Below, in pieces: positions 7,525 to 16,644 of a stretch of 64,000 nt of DNA. Source of the stretch: Williamwhitmania taraxaci. Its GTDB lineage: Bacteria; Bacteroidota; Bacteroidia; Bacteroidales; Williamwhitmaniaceae. The stretch spans positions 1 to 64,000 of the forward strand of contig NZ_FMYP01000002.1 in assembly GCF_900096565.1 (NCBI RefSeq). The letters run 5' to 3'. Under the pieces are notes generated by a model that was not told the DNA's origin, made no database searches, and saw nothing but the letters and a program-made list of their open reading frames with translations. Positions within the stretch are counted from its first letter, which is position 1. Each line of letters begins with the position of its first letter. Made by a program: the position numbers and the translations under genes.

Positions 7525-8607
7525 TTAGCTACGGTTTAATTTACATCCTTTTGAAACTACCCCTGCAATACTGTTGCTGCTTGCACCCGTAACAGATGCA
7601 AGACTACCCTCAATTCCTTCGAAGAATAGGATACCAAGAAAAGCAAAAATCAGGGCTTCCTTAAAGTCTATCGTGCTCTCATCGGGTAGCGTTAATGGTA
7701 TACTGGATTTGGATTTCAATAGGGAGATTAAATACCCGTTTTTAGCCCCTCCTCCTGTAATAAGAGCATTGTGAGCGCCAGTAGTCTTAAAAGCATTTAC
7801 GGTTTGATCGGCAATATGGTCGTAAATGGTATGTATTCGATCTTCTGTTGAATAATTGAGATACTTATTGATGATTGGTTTGAACGAACTTAAATACCAC
7901 TCTCTTCCTAGCGATTTTGGCCCTGTTGTTGAGTAATAATCCAACTCGTTAAGATCTTGTAGCAAGTTGGGAATTAAAGACCCATTTCTGCCTAGTTCTC
8001 CATTCTTATCGTAGCATTGGCCAACTTCTCCAGCCAAATCGTTGAGAGCCATATTTACAACGGTGGTATCAAAGGCAATTCTATTCTCACCTGATTGGAA
8101 GGAGATATTACCAAAACCACCAAGATTTAGGCAAATATCATAGGCTGGAAATAGCAGTCGATCCCCAATAGGAACCAGCGGCGCGCCTTGTCCTCCAAGT
8201 AAGACATCCCCCGAGCGGAAATCCCATACCGTGTCGATCCCTGTCGCGTTTGCAATGGCGCTACCATGTCCCAACTGAAAGGTAAAGCCGTTATGCGGTT
8301 GATGAAAAATCGTATGACCGTGGGATGCTATCAACGTAGGTCGATGGTTATTCTGGCTCAAGAAATTATCACAAAGGGTGCCTAGATATTGCCCATATTC
8401 ACTATGAAGTTGTAATAATTCAATGGAGGGAAGCTGGTTGGCTTCCCTCAGTTTTTTCTCCCATGCAGTGGAATAAGGGAACGTTTCTGCCTTCTCAATG
8501 GAATAGTTCCATTGATCATCGATAAGGGAAAAGTGGCAAAGTGCCAAATCGACTCCGTCGAGCGAGGTGCCAGACATTAGACCGAGAGCAACGAATTCCT
8601 TTTGCAT
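7525..8607 (-). CDS. anmK: Anhydro-N-acetylmuramic acid kinase
   Basis: The 360-residue protein begins MQKEFVALGLMSGTSLDGVD, the ATP-binding signature of AnmK, and continues with SHGHTIFHQP, TVWDFRSGDVLLGGQGAPLVP, LNLGGFGNIS, FDTTVVNMALNDLA and LITGGGAKNGYL. AnmK phosphorylates and opens 1,6-anhydro-MurNAc from recycled peptidoglycan to MurNAc-6-phosphate. It starts 3 bases after the upstream unknown secreted gene, so they are coupled. No murQ etherase or NagA is adjacent. A NagZ-like fusion protein that would supply the substrate is encoded much further along, at 55819-58854. Confidence 0.96.
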   Translation of the reverse strand: MQKEFVALGLMSGTSLDGVDLALCHFSLIDDQWNYSIEKAETFPYSTAWEKKLREANQLPSIELLQLHSEYGQYLGTLCDNFLSQNNHRPTLIASHGHTIFHQPHNGFTFQLGHGSAIANATGIDTVWDFRSGDVLLGGQGAPLVPIGDRLLFPAYDICLNLGGFGNISFQSGENRIAFDTTVVNMALNDLAGEVGQCYDKNGELGRNGSLIPNLLQDLNELDYYSTTGPKSLGREWYLSSFKPIINKYLNYSTEDRIHTIYDHIADQTVNAFKTTGAHNALITGGGAKNGYLISLLKSKSSIPLTLPDESTIDFKEALIFAFLGILFFEGIEGSLASVTGASSNSIAGVVSKGCKLNRS

Positions 8608-8610
8608 AAA

Positions 8611-9306
8611 CTATTTAAGCTGCATGTTAACAATGAGGTCGGTGACCGCTTCGTTGGCAACTCCCATCAAGTTGTTTCTTTCTTCATACGGTTCTTCGTT
8701 TACTAATCCGTTTAAGAGAGTTGCATCGGTTGGAAGCGCCTCGATAGCACTCCCAATTCCTTGAAACTTATCAATTGGAATAATACCCTTATTATTGAAT
8801 ATGGTCATCAGAATAGAAATCGATGGTCTGAATATGTTCAATGCTTCCAGCTCCTCATTTTTGCTGGTTTTGTTTTTCCTGGAAGAGTTGCCGCTACTAC
8901 TTTGATCTCCTGAAGATATTGTGATTTCTATTTTATAGTAAAGACGAGAAGTACCAACTCGAATCACCCTACTTATGTTATCCGATGGAAATCCAAAATT
9001 ATCGTAACTGATAGCATTTTGAAAACTTTCGATAGGTAGAAAGACTAATCCGATTTCCTTCTCAAGTCTTTCTTTCAGTAGATAATAAATTTGGTTACGG
9101 AGCTTTCTTTCAATTGGATCTACCTTGGGATTCGCTTCAAAGAGGGAGAGATGCTTGTTGAGGACCTCTCGCACGGGTTGATCAAGGGAAAGCGTATAAG
9201 AAAAAAGGGCTATCTGCTTATTGTTATATTTTGGAGTCTTAGGTGCTGCATGGGTTACCATTACAGACGTAAGGCAAACAATTAATGCTAAAAATATTTT
9301 ATTCAT
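8611..9306 (-). CDS. Unrecognised secreted protein upstream of anmK
   Basis: The 231-residue protein has a signal peptide (MNKIFLALIVCLTSVMVTHA, cut after about residue 20) and no family I recognise. The mature part has a helical, charged segment (KVDPIERKLRNQIYYLLKERLEKE, residues about 60-84), a middle beta-rich part with a serine/asparagine-rich linker (SSGDQSSSGNSSRKNKTSKN, about 130-149), and a C-terminal part ending NEAVTDLIVNMQLK. It precedes anmK by 3 bases and follows the M23 peptidase by about 70, so a cell-envelope role is likely from context only. Alternatively it may be a lineage-specific protein unrelated to wall recycling. Confidence 0.75.
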   Translation of the reverse strand: MNKIFLALIVCLTSVMVTHAAPKTPKYNNKQIALFSYTLSLDQPVREVLNKHLSLFEANPKVDPIERKLRNQIYYLLKERLEKEIGLVFLPIESFQNAISYDNFGFPSDNISRVIRVGTSRLYYKIEITISSGDQSSSGNSSRKNKTSKNEELEALNIFRPSISILMTIFNNKGIIPIDKFQGIGSAIEALPTDATLLNGLVNEEPYEERNNLMGVANEAVTDLIVNMQLK

Positions 9307-9374
9307 ATTGGTAGTAATTTATGTTTGGCTAAAATACCATATTTATAGTAACCTCTAACTTCTTGCAAAGATTT

Positions 9375-11117
9375 TTACCAGATAAAGTTGGTTATAACTT
9401 CAGAAACATTGCCAGTGTTGTCGTTACAAACAACTCGAATAATATGTGAAATCCCAGGCTGGACTCGATTTGATCTAAGTTTGTACCGTAAAGTTTTCTC
9501 TTTTGGTTCATAATCAATAGCAGCCCATTCGTTATCGATATATGCTTGGAAACCGGCAATTCCTGATCCCAAGTCGTCGATTTCAAAAAACAGATATTTT
9601 TGATCGGAGACTACTTCTCCGTCAACAAAGTTTTTGGTTTTGATCAGGGGAGGGGTGGTATCTCTAGCAACCGCAAACGTACCAAACTCACGCGTATCTG
9701 CTACAATAGTGGAGTCGTTTATCGCATTCCCAATAAACGCAATCCCTTTTGCTCCTTGGAGTCTTGCTAAGTAGATCCTATCCATTGTATTAACCCCCAT
9801 TGCTCCAAGGTTAACCTCAATCTTTATGGCTTTTTGTAGGGGAATGGTGTTTGGTCCGATTGAAAATGATCTGCTTATGGCTTGTAATCCTATTAAATCG
9901 GAATCTCTTATTTCCACAACGCTTGGGCCATAAAGCGCTTTGGCTGGTATAGTAACCTTTACGCCTCTATGGTGTAGTTGTGATTGTGCTGTTGGAAGTG
10001 CAATCGTCATCCGGTCTGGGTTGCTGATTGAGGGAAGCAAACTTGCTGTTGTTCTTTTTGATGCTAAAGAAAATCGAAGAAAGGTCTCGTTGCCGTTATG
10101 ATCCATTGTATTGATTTCAAACAGTGTTTTTTTATTTGTATCCACTGCAACGGTGCCGTTGTTGACGTTTTTCTCATAGATCGAAAGAGGGCAATTGGAT
10201 TCGGAAAAAAGTTTCACAATTTCCCCAAATTTCTCTTTTTTTGCTGCATAATCGATAAAGGCATTTGCGAATCGGGTTTCAGTATAGCTAAACTCGTTGA
10301 TAATATAGGCAAAGTGCTCTATTCCATTAATTCGTAATGTTGTAGCAGCAATTGCAAAGGTGCCCCTCTGATCGTTAATTCTATCCTCGGCCATTATTCC
10401 AAACGCAATGTTTTTAGGTAGCGCATTAATTCCATCGGTATTTACAGAATAGACGCCAGCCTTTTCTTTGTGAACTTTGAGCGCACTAAACCGCCTATAG
10501 AAGTAAGAGCCGTCAATTTCTACTACATCATAAATTATAAGTTTACTTATTTCAGGTGCAATATTGTCTGGTAGGGAATATAAACCGCTGGCAATAGGAT
10601 CGATTGGATTTTGTGTTTTCGTCCTTCTGATTTCGTAGTGGAGGTGAGGTCCTGTTGATCCTCCTGTATTTCCGGAATAGGCAATGGTATCTCCTTTCTT
10701 TACACAAAGACGTTCATTATCAGGAAATTCTTCCAAGTCATTCTTTTGGGAGATGTATCGGCAATCTTCGATGAATTTTTCTACCACAGGAGCAAATCTC
10801 TCCAAGTGTCCATAAACAGTAGAATATCCGTTTCGATGGTCGAGGTAAAGGGCGTTTCCGTATCCTGTATACCCAACTTTAATTCTTGTTATCCATCCGT
10901 CGTAGGGCGCAATAACAACCATCCCAGTATCGCGGTTGGTTCGAAAATCAATGCCCGAGTGAAAGTGGTTGTTTCTTGGTTCTCCAAAAACTGCCGAAAT
11001 ACTGCTGCTTTGTGGAAGTGGATTTCCAAATCCTTCATTTTTATTTTGGGCTTGTAGGGGTGAGTTAAGGGAAAATGCTATGCAAAAAGTAGTGCAGAAA
11101 AATATTTTCGATTTCAT
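9375..11117 (-). CDS. Secreted M23-family metallopeptidase (peptidoglycan endopeptidase-like)
   Basis: The 580-residue protein has a signal peptide (MKSKIFFCTTFCIAFSLNSP, cleaved near LQAQ). The LytM-type domain is at residues about 40-175: NHFHSGIDF gives the first zinc His and Asp, then VYGHL and, after GGSTG, HLHYEIR gives the last His. All metal ligands are present, so it is likely active against cross-links in the cell wall. The remaining 400 residues are beta-rich and contain Ig-like stretches, one with DTTPPLIKTKNFVDGEVVSD, a layout seen in Bacteroidetes M23 proteins. The gene is divergent from the zapA group. Operon membership with the unknown gene and anmK downstream is plausible. 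Confidence 0.92.
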   Translation of the reverse strand: MKSKIFFCTTFCIAFSLNSPLQAQNKNEGFGNPLPQSSSISAVFGEPRNNHFHSGIDFRTNRDTGMVVIAPYDGWITRIKVGYTGYGNALYLDHRNGYSTVYGHLERFAPVVEKFIEDCRYISQKNDLEEFPDNERLCVKKGDTIAYSGNTGGSTGPHLHYEIRRTKTQNPIDPIASGLYSLPDNIAPEISKLIIYDVVEIDGSYFYRRFSALKVHKEKAGVYSVNTDGINALPKNIAFGIMAEDRINDQRGTFAIAATTLRINGIEHFAYIINEFSYTETRFANAFIDYAAKKEKFGEIVKLFSESNCPLSIYEKNVNNGTVAVDTNKKTLFEINTMDHNGNETFLRFSLASKRTTASLLPSISNPDRMTIALPTAQSQLHHRGVKVTIPAKALYGPSVVEIRDSDLIGLQAISRSFSIGPNTIPLQKAIKIEVNLGAMGVNTMDRIYLARLQGAKGIAFIGNAINDSTIVADTREFGTFAVARDTTPPLIKTKNFVDGEVVSDQKYLFFEIDDLGSGIAGFQAYIDNEWAAIDYEPKEKTLRYKLRSNRVQPGISHIIRVVCNDNTGNVSEVITNFIW

Positions 11118-11217
11118 TGTGAATTATAGAATGAGTTCAGATTCAGATTATATTGATCGGTAATTAGCAAATACCTCAAAAAAAATGTTACTTTGGCGGA
11201 ACAAGTATAATTTTTTT

Positions 11218-11249
11218 TTTGATTATTTGAAGAACCTGTGCTAACTTTG
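11218..11249 (+). promoter_or_regulatory. Bacteroidetes-type promoter of the zapA-rny group
   Basis: TTTG (11218-11221) and TAACTTTG (11242-11249) are separated by 20 bases and match the -33/-7 consensus. The -7 element lies 24 bases ahead of the first start codon at 11273. Confidence 0.7.
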
Positions 11250-11272
11250 TGTAGTTAATATTAACTGATCCC

Positions 11273-11566
11273 ATGAACGAAACTGGCGATGTAGTTGTTA
11301 CTCGATTAAGAGAAAAGTTATCAACATTGCTTGATGCCTTTGAGCAGTTGCAAGCCTCAAACAATGAATTCTTACAAGAAAAAGAACAACTCACAGAGCA
11401 GTTACGTAAAAAGGATGAGATCATAGAGCAGTTGGAACGAAAAACGGAAACATTGATGGTGGCAAAAACATTTGCTTCCGGTAGTGATGATGCTCATGAT
11501 GCGAAGTTGAAGATTAACCGAATTGTGCGGGAAATTGACAAGTGTATTGCCCTTTTAAATCGATAG
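11273..11566 (+). CDS. Small coiled-coil protein upstream of zapA (ZapB-like position)
   Basis: The 97-residue protein is nearly all charged helix. Residues about 10-65 form a clear coiled coil with heptad leucines (LREKLSTLLDAFEQLQ, then EKEQLTEQLRKKDEIIEQLE), followed by a short C-terminal helix (KLKINRIVREIDKCIALLNR). It precedes zapA by 12 bases, so it is co-transcribed and probably works with ZapA at the FtsZ ring, similar to ZapB in other bacteria. I see no direct sequence proof of ZapB homology, because coiled coils look alike. The start ATG sits 24 bases after the promoter. Confidence 0.8.
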   Translation: MNETGDVVVTRLREKLSTLLDAFEQLQASNNEFLQEKEQLTEQLRKKDEIIEQLERKTETLMVAKTFASGSDDAHDAKLKINRIVREIDKCIALLNR

Positions 11567-11578
11567 CCCGAAGGACGA

Positions 11579-11884
11579 ATGGAAGATAAACTATCTATAA
11601 AGGTAAACGTAGCCGAGCGTTATTATCCGCTAAAGATCGACAGATCGGATGAGGAGAAAATTCGAAGAGCGGCTAAGATGATTAACGATAGGGTTTTGCA
11701 GTATAAGCAGCGATACACCGACAAGGATACTCAAGATTTTTTGGCGATGGCATCGTTACAGTTTGTGATTCGAATGCTTGACCGGGAAGAGAAAATGGAT
11801 GTAAATCCTGTTTTGGAAGGTTTGTCGGATTTGGAGAGGGATTTGGATGATTTTATTGAGCGTAAAATAGGTTCTTTTAAATAG
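11579..11884 (+). CDS. zapA: Cell division protein ZapA
   Basis: The 101-residue protein begins with the ZapA beta part (LSIKVNVAERYYPLKIDRSDEEKIRRAAKMINDRV) and continues with the helical part (DTQDFLAMASLQFVIRMLDRE). ZapA binds FtsZ filaments and bundles them at the division site. Length and order match the family. It lies 12 bases after the coiled-coil gene, and a 6S-like RNA starts a few bases after its stop codon. A zapA-6S neighbourhood is also found in gamma-proteobacteria. Confidence 0.93.
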   Translation: MEDKLSIKVNVAERYYPLKIDRSDEEKIRRAAKMINDRVLQYKQRYTDKDTQDFLAMASLQFVIRMLDREEKMDVNPVLEGLSDLERDLDDFIERKIGSFK

Positions 11885-11885
11885 C

Positions 11886-12088
11886 ATTGCCCGCATAGTT
11901 TCCTATAATTGTGGCGAAACTCAACATTTTTGCTTTTGGAGTTAAGCTCATACTTTCGAAACCAGGCCTAGTACCAACTTCGGTTGGGATTCCCTCCGGG
12001 GGACGTTGGAAGGTTGAGATTATTTGGCAGCTCCACCCATTTTTTTTGGGGTTTCTAATACATTAGGGGACTTTGCGGGCATTTTTTG
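11886..12088 (+). ncRNA. ssrS: 6S RNA (Bacteroidales-1 type)
   Basis: The about 200-base non-coding stretch is closed by a perfect 8-bp stem: TGCCCGCA (11888-11895) with TGCGGGCA (12074-12081), followed by six T residues (12082-12087). Inside are a UUCG-capped hairpin (CCAAC-TTCG-GTTGG) and the C/G-rich hairpin CCCTCCGGGGG, within longer imperfect helices. A long, closed rod next to zapA is what is expected of 6S RNA, which binds housekeeping RNA polymerase. The Rfam Bacteroidales-1 family, later identified as 6S, is the likely match. The exact 5' end is uncertain, because no clear promoter was seen in the end of zapA, so processing from the zapA message is possible. Confidence 0.75.
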
Positions 12089-12111
12089 TTTAACAATATA
12101 TAAACGTGTTT

Positions 12112-13647
12112 ATGGTATATACGATAATAGCGGCAGGCATAGCCTTATTGGGAGGGATTATAGTCTCTTACTTGCTGTTCAGCTTTGTGCTCCGCAAGAA
12201 GCGGCAATCAATAATTAGGGCAGCCGAAACAGAAGCAGAGGTTATTCGAAAAGAGAAAATACTTCAGGCAAAGGATAAGTTTTTACAACTAAAATCGGAG
12301 AGCGAGAAGGTCTTTAATGAGAAAAACAACCGGATGGTTCAGTTCGAAATGCGGTTGAAACAAAAGGAAACGGCCCTCTCTCAAAAACAAGAGGAGTATC
12401 AGCGCACTAAAAAGGAAGTTGATGCCATCCGTAGTAACCTCACTGGTCAAATTGAGATCGTTGAGAAGCGTACCGAGGAACTCGATCGTTTGCATAGATT
12501 GCAGGTAGAGAAACTTGAAACGCTATCTGGTATTTCTGTCGATGAGGCTAAAAATCAATTGATTGAGAATTTAAAGGCTGAAGCCAAAACTGCCGCCATG
12601 TCCTACATCAACGAAACAATGGATGAGGCAAAGATGACGGCCAACAAGGAAGCAAAACGCATTGTGGTGCAAACCATTCAGCGCGTTGCTACTGAGTCGG
12701 CAATTGAGAACTCGGTTACTGTATTCCACATTGAATCGGATGAGATTAAAGGTAGAATCATTGGTCGGGAAGGTCGCAATATTCGGGCTCTAGAAGCGGC
12801 TACTGGTGTTGAAATTATTGTGGATGATACCCCAGAGGCAATTATCCTTTCTGCTTTCGATCCTGTTCGTCGCGAGATTGCTCGTCTTGCCCTTCACCAG
12901 TTGGTTACCGATGGTAGAATCCATCCTGCCCGTATCGAAGAGGTTGTGGCAAAGGTACAAAAGCAAATAGAGGAGGAGATTGTTGAGGTAGGAAAACGTA
13001 CCACCATCGATCTCGGTATTCACGGTCTCCATCCTGAGATAATCAGGCTAATTGGAAAAATGAAGTATCGTTCCTCATACGGTCAAAACTTACTACAGCA
13101 CTCCCGTGAGGTAGCAAACCTCTGTTCTATAATGGCTTCGGAGTTAGGGCTTAATGCCAAGCTCGCTAAGCGCGCAGGTCTGTTGCATGATATTGGTAAA
13201 GTGCCTGACGATGAACCAGAATTGCCACATGCAATTCTTGGTATGAAGTTGGCCGAGAAGTATAAGGAGAAGCCTGAAATCTGCAATGCCATTGGTTCGC
13301 ACCATGACGAAGTTGAGATGACTACCTTGCTTGCCCCTCTAGTGCAAGTATGTGATGCCATATCAGGTGCTCGCCCAGGTGCTCGCCGCGAGGTAGTAGA
13401 AAGCTATATCAAGCGTTTGAAGGAGATGGAAGATCTTGCTCTTTCTTACCCTGGTGTGCTGAAAACATTTGCTATTCAGGCAGGTAGAGAACTTCGTGTT
13501 ATTGTTGGTAGCGAAAAGGTTACCGATCAAGAAGCCGAGAAACTTTCCTACGACATCGCTCAAAAGATTCAGGACGAGATGACCTATCCCGGTCAGGTGA
13601 AAATTACTGTAATTCGGGAAACTCGTGCAATTAGTTTTGCAAAGTAA
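12112..13647 (+). CDS. rny: Ribonuclease Y
   Basis: RNase Y is a membrane-bound endoribonuclease that starts mRNA decay. The sequence shows the family order: an N-terminal membrane helix (residues about 2-25), a long coiled coil to about 180, a KH domain with [20 protein letters not shown], and an HD domain ([17 protein letters not shown], then GLLHDIGK). The last part, [21 protein letters not shown], is also conserved. I chose ATG 12112; an in-frame GTG at 12106 would add two residues. The gene follows the 6S-like RNA and is closed by a strong terminator. The length of about 511 residues is normal. Confidence 0.96.
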   Translation: MVYTIIAAGIALLGGIIVSYLLFSFVLRKKRQSIIRAAETEAEVIRKEKILQAKDKFLQLKSESEKVFNEKNNRMVQFEMRLKQKETALSQKQEEYQRTKKEVDAIRSNLTGQIEIVEKRTEELDRLHRLQVEKLETLSGISVDEAKNQLIENLKAEAKTAAMSYINETMDEAKMTANKEAKRIVVQTIQRVATESAIENSVTVFHIESDEIKGRIIGREGRNIRALEAATGVEIIVDDTPEAIILSAFDPVRREIARLALHQLVTDGRIHPARIEEVVAKVQKQIEEEIVEVGKRTTIDLGIHGLHPEIIRLIGKMKYRSSYGQNLLQHSREVANLCSIMASELGLNAKLAKRAGLLHDIGKVPDDEPELPHAILGMKLAEKYKEKPEICNAIGSHHDEVEMTTLLAPLVQVCDAISGARPGARREVVESYIKRLKEMEDLALSYPGVLKTFAIQAGRELRVIVGSEKVTDQEAEKLSYDIAQKIQDEMTYPGQVKITVIRETRAISFAK

Positions 13648-13665
13648 CAGAGCAATAATACCATT

Positions 13666-13694
13666 AAAAAGCTGCCTTATGGCAGCTTTTTTTG
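13666..13694 (+). terminator. Terminator after rny
   Basis: The stem AAAAAGCTGCC / GGCAGCTTTTT has a TTAT loop and is followed by a run of T. It starts about 20 bases past the rny stop. Confidence 0.9.
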
Positions 13695-13854
13695 TAGGTA
13701 GTAACTTGTATTGGTTTTGTTTGTCACCTTTCTTCATCACTTTATTTATGGTGGCATTCGATTTTACAAAAGGTTTTCCCCTAACTTTATGACAAATGTC
13801 TTAGGTACTCTGTGTAAAATTTGTAATTTCGTAGGCTAAAATAGACTCTTCGGC

Positions 13855-14988
13855 ATGGAAAATATAGTAATGTGCGATCTTAAGGGTCAATACCTTAAGA
13901 TTAAGAGTGAAATTGATTCTGGAATTCAAGAGGTTATTGATACTACTGCGTTTATAAAGGGCGAAGCGGTAACCCATTTTCAGCAGGAGCTGGGCACCTA
14001 CCTAAATAGCAAGCACGTAATTGCCTGCGGCAACGGAACCGATGCGCTTCAAATAGCCCTCATGGCCCTTGGTCTTAAGCCGGGTGATGAGGTTATCACG
14101 CCCGATTTTACTTTTATTGCCACCGTGGAGGTGGTTGCTCTTATGGGGCTGACTCCTGTATTGGTCGATGTGGAAGCCAACTCCTACAACATGGATACTG
14201 TTGCGCTGGAGCGAGCCATTACCTCTAAAACAAAGGCGATTATACCGGTTCACCTGTTTGGGCAGTGCGCCAATATGGAGGAGATTATGCGCATTGCCAC
14301 CAAGCACAACCTATTTGTTATCGAGGATGTGGCACAGGCACTGGGCACCGACTATACCTTTTCTGATGGAAGAACGGTCAAGGCCGGAACCATTGGGCAC
14401 ATTGGTTCTACTTCCTTTTTTCCCTCAAAGAATTTGGGCTGTTACGGCGACGGTGGAGCCCTCTTCACCAACGACGATGCGCTGGCCGAGGAAATCCGCT
14501 CCATTTCGAACCACGGCATGAAGGTGCGCTACCACCACGACCGCATAGGTATGAACTCGCGGCTCGATACCATTCAGGCGGCTATCCTACGGGTAAAACT
14601 CAAGCACCTCGACGCTTATAATCAGGCGAGAATCGATGCAGCCGATCGTTACGAACAGCTGTTTGGTGGTTGTGCACAAATTAAAACTCCGAGCCGCGCA
14701 ACTTTCTCCACCCATATTTTTCACCAGTACACGCTTCTGTTGCTGCAGGGCGATAGGACCGAACTGATAAAATATTTATCTTCCAAGGGTATTCCTGCTA
14801 TGGTTTACTACCCGGTTCCGCTCCATAGCCAGGTTGCTTTTGCAGAGTACCAAAAGAGCGCCCGAAATAGGGATTTTCCCGTTACAGATCTGCTCTGTGG
14901 AAGTGTTTTTTCGCTGCCCATGCATACAGAGTTAACCGCTGAAGTTCAGGAGTATATTGCGGCAACAATTATCAGTTACTTTGAATAG
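13855..14988 (+). CDS. wbpE: UDP-2-acetamido-3-keto-glucuronate 3-aminotransferase (WbpE/WlbC type)
   Basis: The 377-residue protein is a DegT/DnrJ/EryC1-family PLP aminotransferase. It has the CGNGTDALQIALMALG block (residues 58-73), VIEDVAQALG (155-164) and the PLP lysine in FFPSKNLGCYGDGGA (Lys192). Of the family, it looks most like WbpE/WlbC, which aminates the 3-keto sugar formed by WbpB. The next genes are wbpD- and wbpB-like, so the set would make UDP-2,3-diacetamido-2,3-dideoxy-glucuronate. It begins the polysaccharide locus. The next gene is 99 bases downstream on the same strand. Substrate is inferred from neighbours. Confidence 0.85.
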   Translation: MENIVMCDLKGQYLKIKSEIDSGIQEVIDTTAFIKGEAVTHFQQELGTYLNSKHVIACGNGTDALQIALMALGLKPGDEVITPDFTFIATVEVVALMGLTPVLVDVEANSYNMDTVALERAITSKTKAIIPVHLFGQCANMEEIMRIATKHNLFVIEDVAQALGTDYTFSDGRTVKAGTIGHIGSTSFFPSKNLGCYGDGGALFTNDDALAEEIRSISNHGMKVRYHHDRIGMNSRLDTIQAAILRVKLKHLDAYNQARIDAADRYEQLFGGCAQIKTPSRATFSTHIFHQYTLLLLQGDRTELIKYLSSKGIPAMVYYPVPLHSQVAFAEYQKSARNRDFPVTDLLCGSVFSLPMHTELTAEVQEYIAATIISYFE

Positions 14989-15087
14989 AATAAGTATTGG
15001 AGTGCCGAATTGTTAAAAGAATGGTTGTAACCGTTACGCTTTACAACTGTTGCGTTAGGCCTTCAAACTAAAACAAAGATTATTGCA

Positions 15088-15666
15088 ATGGAAAAGGAGT
15101 ATATCGCCCACGAAACGGCCGTAATCGACCCAGGGTGTATTATTGGAAAGGGCACTCGGGTATGGCATTTTAGCCATATTATGGCTGGGTGTATCATTGG
15201 CGATGGGTGCAATATCGGCCAAAATGTGGTGATTTCGCCTGAAGTAATACTGGGGAAAAATGTAAAGGTTCAAAATAACGTATCTATATACACGGGTGTC
15301 ATTTGTGAGGACGATGTGTTTTTGGGCCCCTCTATGGTATTTACCAACGTTATAAATCCTCGAAGTGCTGTAAACCGCAGGGATCAGTATCTGAAGACCA
15401 TCGTTGGGCAGGGTGTGTCCATTGGTGCAAACGCTACCATTGTGTGCGGCCACAACATTGGCAAGTATGCCTTTATTGGTGCCGGTGCCGTGGTGACGAA
15501 AGAGGTCAAGCCATACGCCTTGGTGGTGGGAAACCCAGCGCGGCAAACCGGCTGGATGAGCGAGTTTGGACACAAGCTGGTGTTTAACGCCCAAGGGGAG
15601 GCCACTTGCCCCGAAAGCAGTGATCGATATATTTTAAAAGACGGTTTTGTTGAAAAAATTGCATAG
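15088..15666 (+). CDS. wbpD: UDP-2-acetamido-3-amino-glucuronate N-acetyltransferase (WbpD/WlbB type)
   Basis: The 192-residue protein is a left-handed beta-helix acyltransferase. Hexapeptide repeats run from residue about 12 (AVIDPGCIIGKGTRVWHFSHI) to about 155 and include GCNIGQNVVISPEV and GANATIVCGHNIGKYAFIGAGAVVTKEV. WbpD acetylates the 3-amino group made by WbpE using acetyl-CoA. The gene lies between the wbpE- and wbpB-like genes, 2 bases ahead of the latter, which supports the role. Its length equals that of known WbpD/WlbB proteins. Confidence 0.88.
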   Translation: MEKEYIAHETAVIDPGCIIGKGTRVWHFSHIMAGCIIGDGCNIGQNVVISPEVILGKNVKVQNNVSIYTGVICEDDVFLGPSMVFTNVINPRSAVNRRDQYLKTIVGQGVSIGANATIVCGHNIGKYAFIGAGAVVTKEVKPYALVVGNPARQTGWMSEFGHKLVFNAQGEATCPESSDRYILKDGFVEKIA

Positions 15667-15668
15667 TA

Positions 15669-16622
15669 ATGACTGAAAAAAAAGTATTGAATTTTGGACT
15701 AATTGGTGCCTCTGGATATATCGCATCGCGCCATCTGAAGGCAATTAAAGATACCGGGAATAATCTCGTTGCTGCGCTCGACAAGTTCGATAGCGTAGGA
15801 ATTATGGATAGTTTTTTTCCAAAATCGGATTTCTTTGTGGAGTTTGAGCGGTTCGATCGTCACTTCGACAAGTTGAAGCGCCAGGGTACAAAGATCGACT
15901 ATGTGAGTATCTGCACGCCAAACTATTTGCACGACTCCCATATCCGCTTTGCGCTGCGCCAGGGTGCCGACGCCATCTGCGAAAAGCCGCTGGTGCTTAA
16001 CCCTTGGAATGTGGACGCCCTTGAGGAGATTGAGAAGGAGACGGGCCGTAAGGTGAACACCATACTGCAGCTTCGCCTGCACCCAGCAATTATTGCGCTT
16101 CGGGAAGAGGTGGCCAAGGCCCCTGCAGATAAGGTGTTCGATGTAGATCTTTCCTACATTACGAGTCGAGGTAACTGGTATTTCGTTTCGTGGAAGGGCG
16201 ATATTCAAAAATCAGGCGGCGTGGCCACCAACATTGGCATTCACTTTTTCGACATGCTCAGCTGGGTTTTTGGTGAACCACAGGAGAGCGTTGTTCACCT
16301 GTCGGAGCCAGAGCGTGCTGCCGGATTTTTACGTTTAAAAAAGGCGCGGGTTCGTTGGTTCTTGAGCGTTGACTATAACGATATACCAGAGGCTGTCAAG
16401 CTTAAAGGGCAGCGCACCTTCCGCTCTATTACCATGGAGGGAAAGGAGATCGAGTTCTCTGAAGGGTTTACTGATCTGCATACCGAGAGTTACCGCAATA
16501 TTATTGCCGGAATGGGGTTTGGCCTAGCCGATGCAAGGACTTCGATTCAAATGGCCTACAACATACGCAACTTTAAGCCTGCTGGCTTAACTGGCGATTA
16601 TCATCCCTTTTGCAAAAAGTAA
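15669..16622 (+). CDS. wbpB: UDP-N-acetylglucosaminuronate 3-dehydrogenase (WbpB/WlbA type, Gfo/Idh/MocA family)
   Basis: The 317-residue protein starts with a Rossmann NAD site (FGLIGASGYIASRHLKAI). It has the Gfo/Idh/MocA catalytic lysine in ICEKPLVLNPW (residues about 98-108) and the GGVATNIGIHFFDML segment with the conserved His/Asp. WbpB oxidises C3 of UDP-GlcNAcA, making the substrate for the WbpE aminotransferase. It follows the wbpD-like gene by 2 bases and precedes the 6-dehydrogenase by 22, so the four genes form one operon. Loss of any one would block the 2,3-diacetamido sugar. Confidence 0.88.
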   Translation: MTEKKVLNFGLIGASGYIASRHLKAIKDTGNNLVAALDKFDSVGIMDSFFPKSDFFVEFERFDRHFDKLKRQGTKIDYVSICTPNYLHDSHIRFALRQGADAICEKPLVLNPWNVDALEEIEKETGRKVNTILQLRLHPAIIALREEVAKAPADKVFDVDLSYITSRGNWYFVSWKGDIQKSGGVATNIGIHFFDMLSWVFGEPQESVVHLSEPERAAGFLRLKKARVRWFLSVDYNDIPEAVKLKGQRTFRSITMEGKEIEFSEGFTDLHTESYRNIIAGMGFGLADARTSIQMAYNIRNFKPAGLTGDYHPFCKK

Positions 16623-16644
16623 AACCTCCATAACACTATAGAGC

